This document shows positions 6,747-14,881 of a DNA stretch of 19,823 nt, in pieces (positions within the stretch are counted from its first letter, which is position 1; every line of letters starts with the position of its first letter). The notes beneath the pieces are model-generated. The model was not told where the DNA came from. It worked only from the letters and a program-made list of their open reading frames with translations, and searched no databases. The stretch lies in contig CAMLFI010000005.1 in the NCBI GenBank assembly GCA_946479225.1, positions 1 through 19,823 on the forward strand. The letters run 5' to 3'. The position numbers were made by a program, and so were the translations under genes. The DNA is from an uncultured Mucilaginibacter sp. (GTDB lineage: Bacteria; Bacteroidota; Bacteroidia; Sphingobacteriales; Sphingobacteriaceae).

Positions 6747-6768
6747 ATGGGCAACAAAAAATATTAAA

Positions 6769-7386
6769 ATGTCAGGAATAATTGGTAAAAAAGTAGGTAT
6801 GACCAGCATATTCGATGGCACAGGGAAAAATATCCCTTGTACCGTTATCGAAGCTGGCCCTTGCGTGGTAACACAAATCAAGTCTGTTGATACAGACGGG
6901 TATTCTGCCGTACAGTTAGCCTACGGTGAGAAAAAAGAGAAAAACACCTCAGGTCCGTTAAAAGGACACTTCCAAAAAGCCGGAACAACCCCAAAGCGTA
7001 AGTTAGTTGAATTTAAGTCTTTTGAGGACGAAAAATCTTTAGGTGACACTGTTACCGTTGAGATTTTCGCCGAAGGAGATTTTGTTGATGTGGTTGGTAC
7101 CTCAAAAGGTAAAGGTTTTCAGGGTGTGGTAAAACGTCATGGTTTTGGCGGTGTGGGTATGCAAACTCACGGTCAGCACAACAGGTTACGTGCTCCGGGT
7201 TCTTTGGGTGCTTCATCATGGCCATCTCGCGTATTCAAGGGAATGCGTATGGCGGGCCAAATGGGTAATGAGAGAGTAAAGGTTCAAAACTTAGAAGTTT
7301 TGAAAGTTTATGCTGATCAAAATCTTATAGTAGTTAAAGGTTCTATCCCTGGAGCCAAAGGTTCAATGGTAATAGTGGATAAATAA
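6769..7386 (+). CDS. rplC: Ribosomal protein uL3
   Basis: The 205-residue protein opens [16 protein letters not shown], the standard L3 N-terminus, which fixes the ATG at 6769; an in-frame TTG at 6724 would add 15 unrelated residues and is rejected. L3 binds 23S rRNA near the peptidyl transferase centre. The conserved central loop runs [29 protein letters not shown] and [16 protein letters not shown]. Where E. coli has the GQNQTPG segment with the glutamine methylated by PrmB, this protein reads GASSWPSR, so that modification site is absent. It is the first gene after the cluster promoter; rplD starts 1 nt after its stop. Confidence 0.97.
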   Translation: MSGIIGKKVGMTSIFDGTGKNIPCTVIEAGPCVVTQIKSVDTDGYSAVQLAYGEKKEKNTSGPLKGHFQKAGTTPKRKLVEFKSFEDEKSLGDTVTVEIFAEGDFVDVVGTSKGKGFQGVVKRHGFGGVGMQTHGQHNRLRAPGSLGASSWPSRVFKGMRMAGQMGNERVKVQNLEVLKVYADQNLIVVKGSIPGAKGSMVIVDK

Positions 7387-7387
7387 G

Positions 7388-8017
7388 ATGGAAGTTAAAG
7401 TATTAAATGTATCAGGTAAAGAAACAGGTGCCAAGGTGCAACTTCCTGAAGCTATTTTCGGTATTGAGCCCAATGATCATGCAATCTATCTGGACGTTAA
7501 GCAGTTTTTAGCTAACCAACGTCAAGGTACTCATAAAGCTAAACAGCGTAATGAGATAGCAGGTTCAACCCGCAAATTATATAAACAAAAAGGTACAGGC
7601 GGTGCACGTGCCGGTAGCGTAAAATCTCCATTGTTTAATGGTGGTGGCCGTGTATTCGGTCCGCAGCCGCGCGATTACAGCTTTAAGTTGAACAAAAAAC
7701 TTAAAACGCTGGCTCGTTACTCTGCCTTATCATACAAAGCAAAAGACAGCAACATTATAGTTTTAGAGGATTTTAATTTTGACGCTGTCAAAACTAAAAG
7801 CTATATACAGATGGTTGCTGATCTGCAAGCTACTGATGTGAGAACATTATTAGTATTGCCTGCAGCAAATAACAATGTGTATTTATCAAGCAGAAACTTG
7901 AAAAAAGCGAAAGTTATTACCGCCGATCAGTTAAACACATACGATGTGTTAAACGCAGGCAAGCTTTTGTTAACTACAGGTGCTGTTAAAGTTTTGGAGG
8001 AAGCATTAGCTAAGTAA
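7388..8017 (+). CDS. rplD: Ribosomal protein uL4
   Basis: The 209-residue L4 has the extended loop that lines the peptide exit tunnel ([15 protein letters not shown], about 64-78, then [13 protein letters not shown]). In E. coli L4 also represses the S10 operon; whether this holds in Bacteroidota is not known to me. The gene starts 1 nt after rplC and ends 1 nt before rplW, typical of tight coupling. Length and motifs are normal. Confidence 0.97.
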   Translation: MEVKVLNVSGKETGAKVQLPEAIFGIEPNDHAIYLDVKQFLANQRQGTHKAKQRNEIAGSTRKLYKQKGTGGARAGSVKSPLFNGGGRVFGPQPRDYSFKLNKKLKTLARYSALSYKAKDSNIIVLEDFNFDAVKTKSYIQMVADLQATDVRTLLVLPAANNNVYLSSRNLKKAKVITADQLNTYDVLNAGKLLLTTGAVKVLEEALAK

Positions 8018-8018
8018 T

Positions 8019-8309
8019 ATGGAAATTTTAAGAAAACCCTTACTTACTGAAAAAGTTACTCAGTTAACTGATAAGCTTAACCGTTACGCTTTCCTGGTTC
8101 ATCCAAAAGCTAACAAGATTCAGATTAAATCAGCTATTGAAGCCATGTATGGCGTTAACATTACAGCTGTAAATACCATGAGGTACGTTGGAAAACTAAA
8201 AACTCGCAATACTAAAGCCGGGCCGGTATCTGGTCGTGCTGCTACAGTGAAGAAAGCGGTTGTTACGTTGAAAGACGGTGAAACAATAGATTTTTATAGC
8301 AATATATAA
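8019..8309 (+). CDS. rplW: Ribosomal protein uL23
   Basis: The 96-residue protein begins [16 protein letters not shown] and has [24 protein letters not shown], the hallmark L23 region, followed by a KTR...GR loop. L23 sits at the tunnel exit and is the docking point for trigger factor and SRP. Order and spacing (1 nt after rplD, 8 nt before rplB) fit the S10 cluster. Confidence 0.97.
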   Translation: MEILRKPLLTEKVTQLTDKLNRYAFLVHPKANKIQIKSAIEAMYGVNITAVNTMRYVGKLKTRNTKAGPVSGRAATVKKAVVTLKDGETIDFYSNI

Positions 8310-8317
8310 ATAAGGAG

Positions 8318-9145
8318 ATGGCAGTAAAAAGATTTAAACCGGTTACGCCGGGTACCCGCTTCAGAGTAGGTGCTGATAACTCTGACATTACTACAAACGT
8401 ACCAGAAAAGTCGTTAGTAGTTTCTGTAAACACGAGATCAGGCGGTCGTAACAATAGCGGTAAAATGACCATGCGCTACTTAGGTGGTGGTCACAAGCAG
8501 TTATACAGATTGATCGATTTTAAACGTAATAAGTTTGACATCCCCGCAACTGTTGCTACAATTGAATATGATCCAAACCGTTCAGCACGTATAGCTCTGC
8601 TACACTATGTTGACGGCGAGAAAAGATACATGATAGCTCCAGAAGGTTTAACAGTTGGACAAACTGTTTTATCGGGCGAGAATGTTGCACCGGAAGTTGG
8701 TAATACTTTACCACTAAAAACTATCCCATTAGGTTCAATTATACATAACATTGAATTGAATCCGGGACAGGGCGGTACAATAGCACGTTCAGCAGGTACT
8801 TACGCGCAGCTTTCAGCTCGTGATGGTAAATATGCTATCATTAAATTGCCTTCTGGCGAAACCCGCATGATCCTGGCTACTTGTTTAGCAACTATCGGCA
8901 CCGTATCAAACGGCGAGAAAGCTAACGAAGTATTAGGTAAAGCAGGTAGAAAACGCTGGTTGGGTCGCAGACCAAGAGTTAGAGGTGTTGCAATGAACCC
9001 GGTAGATCACCCTATGGGTGGTGGCGAGGGCCGTGCATCAGGTGGTCATCCACGCTCTCGTAAAGGTTTATTAGCTAAAGGCTACAAAACCCGCGACAAA
9101 AAGAAAACATCAGATCGTTATATCATCGAAAGAAGGAAAAAATAA
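8318..9145 (+). CDS. rplB: Ribosomal protein uL2
   Basis: The 275-residue protein has the N-terminal [14 protein letters not shown], the RNA-binding core ([15 protein letters not shown]) and the C-terminal [13 protein letters not shown] segment, which contacts the peptidyl transferase region and inter-subunit bridges. Asp and His of the DH pair (230-231) are retained, while the second His of the E. coli DHPH motif is Met (233) here. An AGGAG lies directly against the ATG (8313-8317), too close to be a normal ribosome binding site. The stop TAA shares its last base with the ATG of rpsS. Confidence 0.97.
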   Translation: MAVKRFKPVTPGTRFRVGADNSDITTNVPEKSLVVSVNTRSGGRNNSGKMTMRYLGGGHKQLYRLIDFKRNKFDIPATVATIEYDPNRSARIALLHYVDGEKRYMIAPEGLTVGQTVLSGENVAPEVGNTLPLKTIPLGSIIHNIELNPGQGGTIARSAGTYAQLSARDGKYAIIKLPSGETRMILATCLATIGTVSNGEKANEVLGKAGRKRWLGRRPRVRGVAMNPVDHPMGGGEGRASGGHPRSRKGLLAKGYKTRDKKKTSDRYIIERRKK

Positions 9146-9411
9146 TGGCTCGTTCAGTAAAAAAAGGACCGTATATTGATCATAACCTGGACAGAAAAGT
9201 TCTGACCTTGAATGAATCAAATAAAAAATCAGTAGTAAAGACATGGTCTCGTCGTTCCATGATTTCTCCGGATTTCGTTGGTCATACATTCGCAGTACAC
9301 AACGGTAATAAGTTTATCCCTGTGTACGTAACAGAAAACATGGTTGGACACAAGTTGGGAGAATTTGCACCAACCCGTACATTCCGCGGTCACGCAGAAA
9401 AGAAAAAATAA
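9145..9411 (+). CDS. rpsS: Ribosomal protein uS19
   Basis: The 88-residue S19 begins [13 protein letters not shown] and carries [22 protein letters not shown] and [16 protein letters not shown], all canonical. It forms part of the 30S head with S13. It overlaps the rplB stop by one base (TAATG), suggesting termination-reinitiation. A short Lys-rich tail ends the protein. Confidence 0.97.
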   Translation: MARSVKKGPYIDHNLDRKVLTLNESNKKSVVKTWSRRSMISPDFVGHTFAVHNGNKFIPVYVTENMVGHKLGEFAPTRTFRGHAEKKK

Positions 9412-9417
9412 CAGGCA

Positions 9418-9846
9418 ATGGAAGCAACAACAAAAATTAAAAAGTCTGTATTGATCAGGCAACAAAAAGAAGCTGCTAAAGCCGAAGTAGGTGGCGCTTC
9501 TGTTGCAAAACTACAGAACTGTCCAACTTCACCACGCAAAATGCGTTTGGTGGTTGACCTGATACGTGGTGTTAACGTTGAGAAAGCGTTATATATATTA
9601 AAATTTACTAACAAAGAAGCTGCTATTCGTGTAGAGAAACTTTTGTTATCAGCCATTAAAAACTGGGAAGCAAAAAACGAAGGCAAACGTGTTGAAGACA
9701 GCGGTTTGTTTGTAAAAGAGGTTTCTGTGGGTGGTGGCCGTATGGCTAAGAGATTACGCCCTGCACCACAAGGTCGCGGATACCGTATACGCAAGCGTTC
9801 AAACCACGTAACGCTTATTGTTGATAGTAAAAATGAAAACAACTAA
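9418..9846 (+). CDS. rplV: Ribosomal protein uL22
   Basis: The 142-residue protein has a roughly 30-residue N-terminal lead before the L22 core, which starts at [22 protein letters not shown]. The C-terminal hairpin that lines the exit tunnel is visible as [29 protein letters not shown]. The common bacterial protein is about 110 residues; the extra N-terminal residues are the visible difference. The ATG at 9418 follows rpsS by 6 nt. A core start further in would lack a suitable Met. Confidence 0.95.
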   Translation: MEATTKIKKSVLIRQQKEAAKAEVGGASVAKLQNCPTSPRKMRLVVDLIRGVNVEKALYILKFTNKEAAIRVEKLLLSAIKNWEAKNEGKRVEDSGLFVKEVSVGGGRMAKRLRPAPQGRGYRIRKRSNHVTLIVDSKNENN

Positions 9847-9853
9847 TTAGGAA

Positions 9854-10759
9854 ATGGGACAAAAAGCACATCCAATAGGTAACAGATTAGGAATCATCAG
9901 AGGTTGGGATTCTAACTGGTTCGGTGGCAACAACTACTCCGATAAATTAGTTGAGGACGAAAAGATCCGCAAATACTTATCAGCTCGTATCAACAAAGGC
10001 GGTGTAGCCAAAGTTGTTATTGAGCGTACATTAAAACGCATAACTGTAACTATACACACTGCCCGTCCGGGTATTGTTATAGGTAAAGGTGGTGCCGAAG
10101 TTGACAAGATAAAAGAAGAGTTGAAAAAACTTACTAAAAAGGAAGTTCAGATCAACATTTTCGAGATAAAACGCCCTGAGCTGGATGCACAATTAGTTGC
10201 AGAAGGCGTGGCCAAACAACTGGAAGCGCGTATCTCTTTCCGTCGTGCAATGAAAACTACTATCGCTTCAACCATGAGAATGGGTGCAGAGGGTATCAAG
10301 ATCATGACGTCAGGCCGTTTAGGCGGTGCGGAAATGGCGCGTAGTGAGCAATATAAAGAAGGAAGGATTCCGTTACATACCTTCCGTGCTGATATTGATT
10401 ACGCATTAGCCGAAGCTTTAACTACTTATGGTAAAATAGGTGTTAAAGTATGGATTTGCAAAGGTGAGGTTTACGGCAAACGCGACTTGTCTCCAAACAT
10501 TGGTGGCACAAGCAGCGCAAGCGGTAAAGGTGGACGCCCTGAAGGCGCAGCAGGTTTCAGCAATGAACGCGGCGGCGACAGAGGTGACAGAAGAGGCGGT
10601 GGTGACCGCAGAGGTGGTGCAGGTGGTGGCGATCGTGGCAGAAGCGGCGGTGGTGCTCCAGGCAGTAACCCAAACAACCGTGGTGGTGGTAATAACCGTC
10701 CGGGTGGCCCAAATCGTGGTGGTGGCGGTAGTCGTCCCGGCGGTCCAGGCAAGAGATAA
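9854..10759 (+). CDS. rpsC: Ribosomal protein uS3 with long Gly/Arg-rich C-terminal tail
   Basis: Residues 1-216 are an ordinary S3: [15 protein letters not shown] domain with VIGKGG (75-80), and the C-terminal domain with [11 protein letters not shown] and [14 protein letters not shown]3 sits at the mRNA entry of the 30S subunit. From about residue 217 to 301 the protein changes to a low-complexity, Gly/Arg/Asn/Pro-rich tail with many RGG, GGDRG and RPGG units, likely disordered. E. coli S3 has 233 residues. The tail stays in frame, uses the same codon style as the rest and ends with a normal TAA, so it is a real extension rather than a frameshift. A 48-nt spacer with a hairpin follows. Confidence 0.97.
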   Translation: MGQKAHPIGNRLGIIRGWDSNWFGGNNYSDKLVEDEKIRKYLSARINKGGVAKVVIERTLKRITVTIHTARPGIVIGKGGAEVDKIKEELKKLTKKEVQINIFEIKRPELDAQLVAEGVAKQLEARISFRRAMKTTIASTMRMGAEGIKIMTSGRLGGAEMARSEQYKEGRIPLHTFRADIDYALAEALTTYGKIGVKVWICKGEVYGKRDLSPNIGGTSSASGKGGRPEGAAGFSNERGGDRGDRRGGGDRRGGAGGGDRGRSGGGAPGSNPNNRGGGNNRPGGPNRGGGGSRPGGPGKR

Positions 10760-10775
10760 TAATTAATGTAGAATA

Positions 10776-10793
10776 AATATCTTAACAGATATT
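10776..10793 (+). promoter_or_regulatory. Hairpin in the rpsC-rplP spacer
   Basis: AATATCT-TAAC-AGATATT is a perfect 7-bp stem with a tetraloop, AT-rich, 15 nt before the rplP ATG. It has no T-run and is unlikely to end transcription. It could be an RNA processing site or a translation-control structure; neither is shown. Confidence 0.4.
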
Positions 10794-10807
10794 GTAAGCT
10801 TAATAAA

Positions 10808-11230
10808 ATGCTACAGCCAAAAAGAACGAAGTTCAGAAAGATGCAAAAAGGCAGGATGAAAGGTTTAGCCACCCGTGGCACTGAACTTTCATTCGGATCT
10901 TTCGGTGTTAAATCACTGGAAGCAGCCTGGATAACCAGCCGCCAGATAGAATCTGCCCGTATTGCTGTGACACGTTTTATGAAACGTGAAGGACAGGTTT
11001 GGATCAGGATTTTCCCTGACAAGCCTGTAACCAAAAAACCTGCAGAGGTACGTATGGGTAAAGGTAAAGGTGCGCCGGAATATTGGGTAGCGGTAGTTCG
11101 CCCCGGTAGGATCATTTTTGAAGCAGAAGGCGTATCACTGGAAATTGCTAAAGAGGCTTTACGCCTTGCAGCCCAGAAGTTGCCGGTACAAACAAAATTT
11201 GTAGTACGTAAAGACTACGTAGAAGCATAA
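10808..11230 (+). CDS. rplP: Ribosomal protein uL16
   Basis: The 140-residue L16 begins [19 protein letters not shown] and carries [25 protein letters not shown] and [19 protein letters not shown], the conserved region facing the A-site tRNA. Length is normal. It follows rpsC after 48 nt and is followed by an 86-nt spacer that holds heptamer arrays, so its link to rpmC is looser than elsewhere in the cluster. Confidence 0.97.
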   Translation: MLQPKRTKFRKMQKGRMKGLATRGTELSFGSFGVKSLEAAWITSRQIESARIAVTRFMKREGQVWIRIFPDKPVTKKPAEVRMGKGKGAPEYWVAVVRPGRIIFEAEGVSLEIAKEALRLAAQKLPVQTKFVVRKDYVEA

Positions 11231-11236
11231 ACAAGT

Positions 11237-11309
11237 AGTTAGCAGTTTTGAGTTTGCAGTTATCAGTTTGGATAAAGGGAGCTTAGAACTAACAACTCAA
11301 AAAACTAAC
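11237..11309. repeat. Paired heptamer arrays (AGTTNNN and its inverse) in the rplP-rpmC spacer
   Basis: Five contiguous 7-nt units of consensus AGTTNNN run without a break from 11237 to 11271. After 12 nt, units of the reverse-complement form NNNAACT appear at 11284-11290 and 11291-11297, followed by a 9-nt variant to 11306. The two halves form an imperfect inverted repeat of about 25 nt containing nine consecutive matches (TTTTGAGTT). The array occupies almost the entire 86-nt spacer. Confidence 0.75.
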
Positions 11310-11316
11310 AAGAACA

Positions 11317-11526
11317 ATGAAGAACTCAGAAATTTTAGAGCTCGCAACTGAAGAGTTGGTAGCAAAATTGGGCGAAGAAAGGGCAAACCTTACCAAGCTT
11401 AAATTTGCTCACGCGGTTTCGGCCATAGAAAATCCAAGCCGTATAACAAAAGTACGCAAGGAGATCGCTCGCTTAAATACTGAATTAACAAAGCGTAAAG
11501 CGGCGAAAGCTTCTGAACAAAATTAA
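11317..11526 (+). CDS. rpmC: Ribosomal protein uL29
   Basis: The 69-residue protein is a short, helical, charged L29: [21 protein letters not shown], then [33 protein letters not shown]. The [14 protein letters not shown] segment is diagnostic. L29 lies next to L23 at the tunnel exit. It follows the repeat-bearing spacer and precedes rpsQ by 20 nt. Confidence 0.96.
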   Translation: MKNSEILELATEELVAKLGEERANLTKLKFAHAVSAIENPSRITKVRKEIARLNTELTKRKAAKASEQN

Positions 11527-11546
11527 TTTTTTACGCGTCGAGAAAA

Positions 11547-11801
11547 ATGGAAAGAAATTTAAGAAAAACACGTACCGGTTTGGTAGTTAGCAATAAAATG
11601 GAGAAATCTATTGTTGTAGCTGTTGAGCGGAAGGTGAAGCACCCGATCTATGGTAAGTTCGTAAAGAAAACTACCAAGTTTATGGCACATGACGAAGCTA
11701 ACACTTGTGGTGTTGGTGATACCGTATTGATTATGGAAACTCGTCCGCTGAGCAAGAATAAAAATTGGAGATTAGTTCAAATTTTAGAAAGAGCTAAATA
11801 A
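11547..11801 (+). CDS. rpsQ: Ribosomal protein uS17
   Basis: The 84-residue protein begins [22 protein letters not shown] and has [21 protein letters not shown] and [21 protein letters not shown], all typical of the S17 OB fold. It is a primary 16S rRNA binder. Its stop is 1 nt from the rplN ATG. Confidence 0.97.
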   Translation: MERNLRKTRTGLVVSNKMEKSIVVAVERKVKHPIYGKFVKKTTKFMAHDEANTCGVGDTVLIMETRPLSKNKNWRLVQILERAK

Positions 11802-11802
11802 G

Positions 11803-12171
11803 ATGGTACAACAGGAATCAAGATTAAATGTAGCTGACAACAGCGGAGCTAAAGAAGTTTTAGTGATCCGTGTGTTAGGCGGTACCGGTAAAAGATACGC
11901 CTCAATAGGTGACAAGATTGTAGTAACTGTAAAAAGCGCGCTACCATCAGGTAACATTAAAAAAGGTACAGTATCAAAAGCCGTAGTGGTTAGAACCAAA
12001 AAAGAGATTCGCAGAAAAGACGGTTCATATATCCGTTTTGACGATAACGCGGCTGTTTTATTGAACAACCAGGATGAGCCGAGAGGCACACGTATCTTCG
12101 GCCCTGTTGCAAGAGAATTGCGTGAGAAACAATTTATGAAAATTGTATCATTAGCACCGGAGGTATTGTAA
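11803..12171 (+). CDS. rplN: Ribosomal protein uL14
   Basis: The 122-residue protein begins [19 protein letters not shown] and has the conserved [23 protein letters not shown] segment and the [13 protein letters not shown] end. L14 lies at the subunit interface with L19 and is the docking site for the silencing factor RsfS. Length equals that of most bacteria. rplX starts 1 nt after its stop. Confidence 0.97.
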   Translation: MVQQESRLNVADNSGAKEVLVIRVLGGTGKRYASIGDKIVVTVKSALPSGNIKKGTVSKAVVVRTKKEIRRKDGSYIRFDDNAAVLLNNQDEPRGTRIFGPVARELREKQFMKIVSLAPEVL

Positions 12172-12172
12172 C

Positions 12173-12511
12173 ATGGAAAAGAAAAACAGAGCAATAAAAT
12201 TAAAGATCCGTAAAGGAGATTTAGTTAAAGTAATAGCCGGTGATTCAAAAGGATCACAAGGCAAAATTGTGGAAATAATAGTTGATAAAAATCGTGCTAT
12301 TGTTGAAGGTGCCAACATGGTATCTAAACACACTAAACCAAATGCAGCTAACCCTAATGGCGGTATTGTAAAGCAGGAAGCTGCTATACATATTTCAAAC
12401 CTGGCGCTGGTTGATCCTAAAACAGGAACAGCAACACGCGTTGGCCGTAAGAAAAACGATGCCGGTAAATTAGTTAGAGTTGCAAAAAAATCAGGGGAGG
12501 AAATTAAGTAA
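12173..12511 (+). CDS. rplX: Ribosomal protein uL24
   Basis: The 112-residue protein contains the KOW motif ([20 protein letters not shown], about 14-33) and [37 protein letters not shown], standard for L24, an early assembly initiator of the 50S subunit. Its N-terminus ([13 protein letters not shown]) is Lys-rich. The TAA overlaps the rplE ATG by one base. Confidence 0.97.
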   Translation: MEKKNRAIKLKIRKGDLVKVIAGDSKGSQGKIVEIIVDKNRAIVEGANMVSKHTKPNAANPNGGIVKQEAAIHISNLALVDPKTGTATRVGRKKNDAGKLVRVAKKSGEEIK

Positions 12512-13089
12512 TGGCCGAGTCAGCTTACACACCAAGATTAAAATCAAAATACAAGGAAGAGATACGTACTACGCTGAAAGACAAATTTCAGTACAAAAGC
12601 GTAATGCAGGTTCCTAAATTGGAGAAGATAGCCATCAACCAGGGTGTTGGCGGTGCTACTACCGATAAGAAACTGATTGAAAACACCATTACCGAGTTAA
12701 CTACAATTACCGGTCAGTTGGCAGTATCATCAAAATCAAAAAAGGATATCTCTAACTTCAAATTGCGTAAAAACATGCCGGTAGGTGTACGCGTTACTTT
12801 ACGTGATAATACAATGTATGAGTTCCTTGATCGTTTGATCTCTGTAGCTCTGCCACGTATCCGCGATTTCAAAGGTATCAATGATAAAGGTTTTGACGGA
12901 AGAGGTAATTATACTTTAGGTATTACCGAGCAAATTATCTTCCCTGAGATCAACATTGATAAAATTAACAAAATACAAGGTATGGATATTACCTTTGTAA
13001 CCTCGGCAACTAACGATGTTGAAGCATTAGAGTTACTGAAACAATTTGGTTTACCATTCAAAAATCAAAATCCAACTAACAATGGCTAA
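12511..13089 (+). CDS. rplE: Ribosomal protein uL5
   Basis: The 192-residue L5 binds 5S rRNA in the central protuberance. Diagnostic stretches are [52 protein letters not shown] and [18 protein letters not shown]. Length is slightly above the E. coli 179, with a short extra N-terminus and a polar end (NPTNNG). The last 8 nt overlap the start of rpsN in another frame. Confidence 0.97.
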   Translation: MAESAYTPRLKSKYKEEIRTTLKDKFQYKSVMQVPKLEKIAINQGVGGATTDKKLIENTITELTTITGQLAVSSKSKKDISNFKLRKNMPVGVRVTLRDNTMYEFLDRLISVALPRIRDFKGINDKGFDGRGNYTLGITEQIIFPEINIDKINKIQGMDITFVTSATNDVEALELLKQFGLPFKNQNPTNNG

Positions 13090-13351
13090 AGAAGGCGTAA
13101 AAGCACGCGAAATTAAACGTGCCAAATTAGTAGCTAAATATGCTGAAAAAAGAGCAGCGTTAAAAGAAGCTGGTGACTGGGTTGCATTAGATGCATTGCC
13201 TAAGGCATCATCTCCTGTAAAACTGCACAACCGTTGCAAATTAACAGGCCGCCCACGTGGTTATATGCGTCAATTCGGCATTTCGCGTGTTACTTTCCGC
13301 GAGATGGCTTTAGAAGGCAAGATCCCGGGGGTTAAAAAAGCAAGCTGGTAA
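13082..13351 (+). CDS. rpsN: Ribosomal protein uS14, zinc-independent form
   Basis: From the ATG at 13082 the protein has 89 residues ([16 protein letters not shown]...). An upstream ATG at 13046 lies inside rplE and would add 12 residues unlike any S14, so it is rejected. The core [27 protein letters not shown] is diagnostic. The length and the lack of CxxC pairs mark the long C-minus (zinc-free) S14 form. The start overlaps the rplE stop by 8 nt, so translation of the two is probably coupled. A 177-nt spacer follows. Confidence 0.97.
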   Translation: MAKEGVKAREIKRAKLVAKYAEKRAALKEAGDWVALDALPKASSPVKLHNRCKLTGRPRGYMRQFGISRVTFREMALEGKIPGVKKASW

Positions 13352-13354
13352 TTT

Positions 13355-13467
13355 GAATGTCGGATTTCGGAATTTCAATTTCGGAATTTGATATTTAGAG
13401 TAGATGGTAGAATGTAATGATTAGGACGATAAATCCGAAATCGAACATTCGAAATCCGAAATAAAAA
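13355..13467. repeat. Paired heptamer arrays in the rpsN-rpsH spacer
   Basis: The left arm has six contiguous 7-nt units from 13360 to 13401, most often TCGGAAT or TCGGATT. The right arm has five contiguous units from 13433 to 13467 with consensus ATYCGAA, its reverse complement. Bases 13355-13370 pair with 13435-13450 at 14 of 16 positions across a 64-nt loop. The sequence is absent from normal versions of this operon junction, where the genes lie close together. Confidence 0.8.
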
Positions 13468-13485
13468 TTAACCGATGAAAGGTCG

Positions 13486-13499
13486 CCCGGAAGGCCGGG
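13486..13499 (+). promoter_or_regulatory. GC hairpin in the rpsH leader
   Basis: CCCGG-AAGG-CCGGG is a perfect 5-bp GC stem with a 4-nt loop. It lies 29 nt upstream of the rpsH ATG and downstream of the heptamer arrays, inside a purine-rich stretch. It could be a protein-binding leader structure or an mRNA stability element. No T-run follows, so it is not an obvious terminator. Confidence 0.45.
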
Positions 13500-13528
13500 A
13501 AGGAAACCATCGTCACAAACAATAAATA

Positions 13529-13927
13529 ATGAATACAGATCCAATCGCAGATTATCTTACACGAGTAAGGAATGCTATCAAAGCCAACCACAGGGTTGTT
13601 GAAATTCCTGCATCGAACCTTAAAAAAGAGATCACTAAAGTTCTTTTTGACAAAGGTTACATTGCAAACTATAAGTTTGAGGATAATGGTCCGCAAGGCA
13701 CAATTAAAGTAGCTTTAAAGTACCATCCAATAACTAAAATTCCAGCTATCCGTTCAATTGAGCGCATAAGCCGCCCAGGTTTACGCAGATACGCAGGTAT
13801 GGATACCATGCCGCGTGTGTTAAATGGTTTAGGTATCGCCATCCTGTCAACTTCAAAAGGTGTAATGACCGATAAAGAAGCTAAGCAGTTAAATGTTGGT
13901 GGTGAAGTTTTATGCTACGTATATTAA
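13529..13927 (+). CDS. rpsH: Ribosomal protein uS8
   Basis: The 132-residue S8 begins MNTDPIADYLTRVRNAIKANHRVVEIPAS and ends with RISRPGLRRYAGMDTMPRVLNGLGIAILSTSKGVMTDKEAK, both canonical. It binds the central domain of 16S rRNA. In E. coli S8 represses the spc operon by binding the rplE start region; whether the hairpin upstream of this gene has that role is open. The next gene starts 16 nt later. Confidence 0.97.
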   Translation: MNTDPIADYLTRVRNAIKANHRVVEIPASNLKKEITKVLFDKGYIANYKFEDNGPQGTIKVALKYHPITKIPAIRSIERISRPGLRRYAGMDTMPRVLNGLGIAILSTSKGVMTDKEAKQLNVGGEVLCYVY

Positions 13928-13928
13928 T

Positions 13929-13934
13929 AGGAGG
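13929..13934 (+). promoter_or_regulatory. Strong Shine-Dalgarno before rplF
   Basis: A complete AGGAGG lies 9 nt before the rplF ATG at 13944. Bacteroidota ribosomes generally do not use Shine-Dalgarno pairing, and most genes in this window lack one, so this site stands out. It may be functional or incidental. Confidence 0.5.
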
Positions 13935-13943
13935 AATTAAGCA

Positions 13944-14501
13944 ATGTCAAGAGTAGGAAAATCACCAATTGCAATACCTGCAGGCGTTACAATTACAGTA
14001 TCTGATGATAATGTAGTAACTGTAAAAGGCCCTAACGGTGAATTGCATCAAGCGGTTGACACCGATATAAAAATTGTACAGGAAGGTAGCGAACTATTGG
14101 TTCAGCGCCCAACTGAGCAAAAACGCCACAAAGCATTGCACGGTTTATACCGTTCATTGATAAACAATATGGTTGTTGGCGTAACTACAGGTTACAAAAT
14201 TGTACAGGAACTGGTAGGTGTGGGTTACCGCGCAACCAATACCGGTAATACATTAGACCTTGTATTAGGTTATTCTCACCACTATGTGTTTGAGTTACCA
14301 AAAGAAATTAAAGTTTCAACTACTGCTGATAAGGGTAAAAACCCAACCATCATTCTGGAATCAAACGATAAGCAACTGATAGGCCAGGTAGCGGCAAAAA
14401 TACGCTCGTTACGTACTCCTGAACCATATAAAGGTAAAGGTATCAAGTTTGCAGGCGAAGTATTAAGAAGAAAAGCAGGTAAATCAGCATCTAAAAAATA
14501 A
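13944..14501 (+). CDS. rplF: Ribosomal protein uL6
   Basis: The 185-residue L6 begins [19 protein letters not shown] and has [38 protein letters not shown] and the C-terminal [16 protein letters not shown], the GTPase-centre-proximal RNA-binding motif. It is preceded by AGGAGG. Length is close to the usual 177-180. rplR starts 5 nt after the stop. Confidence 0.97.
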   Translation: MSRVGKSPIAIPAGVTITVSDDNVVTVKGPNGELHQAVDTDIKIVQEGSELLVQRPTEQKRHKALHGLYRSLINNMVVGVTTGYKIVQELVGVGYRATNTGNTLDLVLGYSHHYVFELPKEIKVSTTADKGKNPTIILESNDKQLIGQVAAKIRSLRTPEPYKGKGIKFAGEVLRRKAGKSASKK

Positions 14502-14506
14502 TCGTC

Positions 14507-14863
14507 ATGGCAGCTAAAGCGAAATTATCAAGAAGAGACAGAATTAAAATGGGTATCAGGAAGCGCCTGTCAGGTTCTTCAGCCCGTCCGCGTTTGTCAG
14601 TGTACAGAAGCAATAAAGGCATTTATGCGCAGATTATTGACGATGTTAACGGTAAAACACTTGTATCGGCATCATCTTTATCAAAGGAGTTTACTGCTGA
14701 TGGTACCAAGTCAGATCAATCAGTAGCCGTAGGCAAACTGGTAGCTCAAAAAGCTATTGCAGCCGGTATTGTTGATGTGGTTTTTGACAGAAACGGTTAC
14801 CTTTATCATGGTCGTGTTAAATCACTGGCCGAAGGTGCACGCGAAGGTGGTTTAAACTTTTAA
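14507..14863 (+). CDS. rplR: Ribosomal protein uL18
   Basis: The 118-residue L18 begins [46 protein letters not shown] and ends with [26 protein letters not shown]. The [10 protein letters not shown] and YHGRVK..A.GARE.GL motifs are diagnostic of the 5S rRNA-binding L18. It is followed by rpsE after 18 nt. Confidence 0.97.
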   Translation: MAAKAKLSRRDRIKMGIRKRLSGSSARPRLSVYRSNKGIYAQIIDDVNGKTLVSASSLSKEFTADGTKSDQSVAVGKLVAQKAIAAGIVDVVFDRNGYLYHGRVKSLAEGAREGGLNF

Positions 14864-14881
14864 TCAGTAGGAAGAAAAGAC

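Noticed and set aside
6724..6768. In-frame TTG extension of rplC
   Set aside because: It adds 15 residues unlike any L3 and runs through the leader hairpin; the canonical L3 start [12 protein letters not shown] is at 6769.
9390..9842. Antisense open frame of 150 residues over rplV
   Set aside because: It lies wholly within conserved rplV on the opposite strand and shows no family features.
9418..9846. Long N-terminus of L22 as a possible fusion
   Set aside because: About 30 extra charged residues are within the variation of L22 proteins and show no domain.
10440..10766. Frame-shifted open frame within the rpsC tail, as a possible alternative gene
   Set aside because: It is the +1 shadow of repetitive Gly/Arg codons, giving Val/Ala runs, and has no start signal of its own.
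10471..11115. Antisense open frame of 214 residues, Pro/Leu-rich
   Set aside because: It mirrors the Gly/Arg-rich codons of the rpsC tail and the rplP start on the other strand; its Pro/Leu runs are the reverse complement of GGN repeats.
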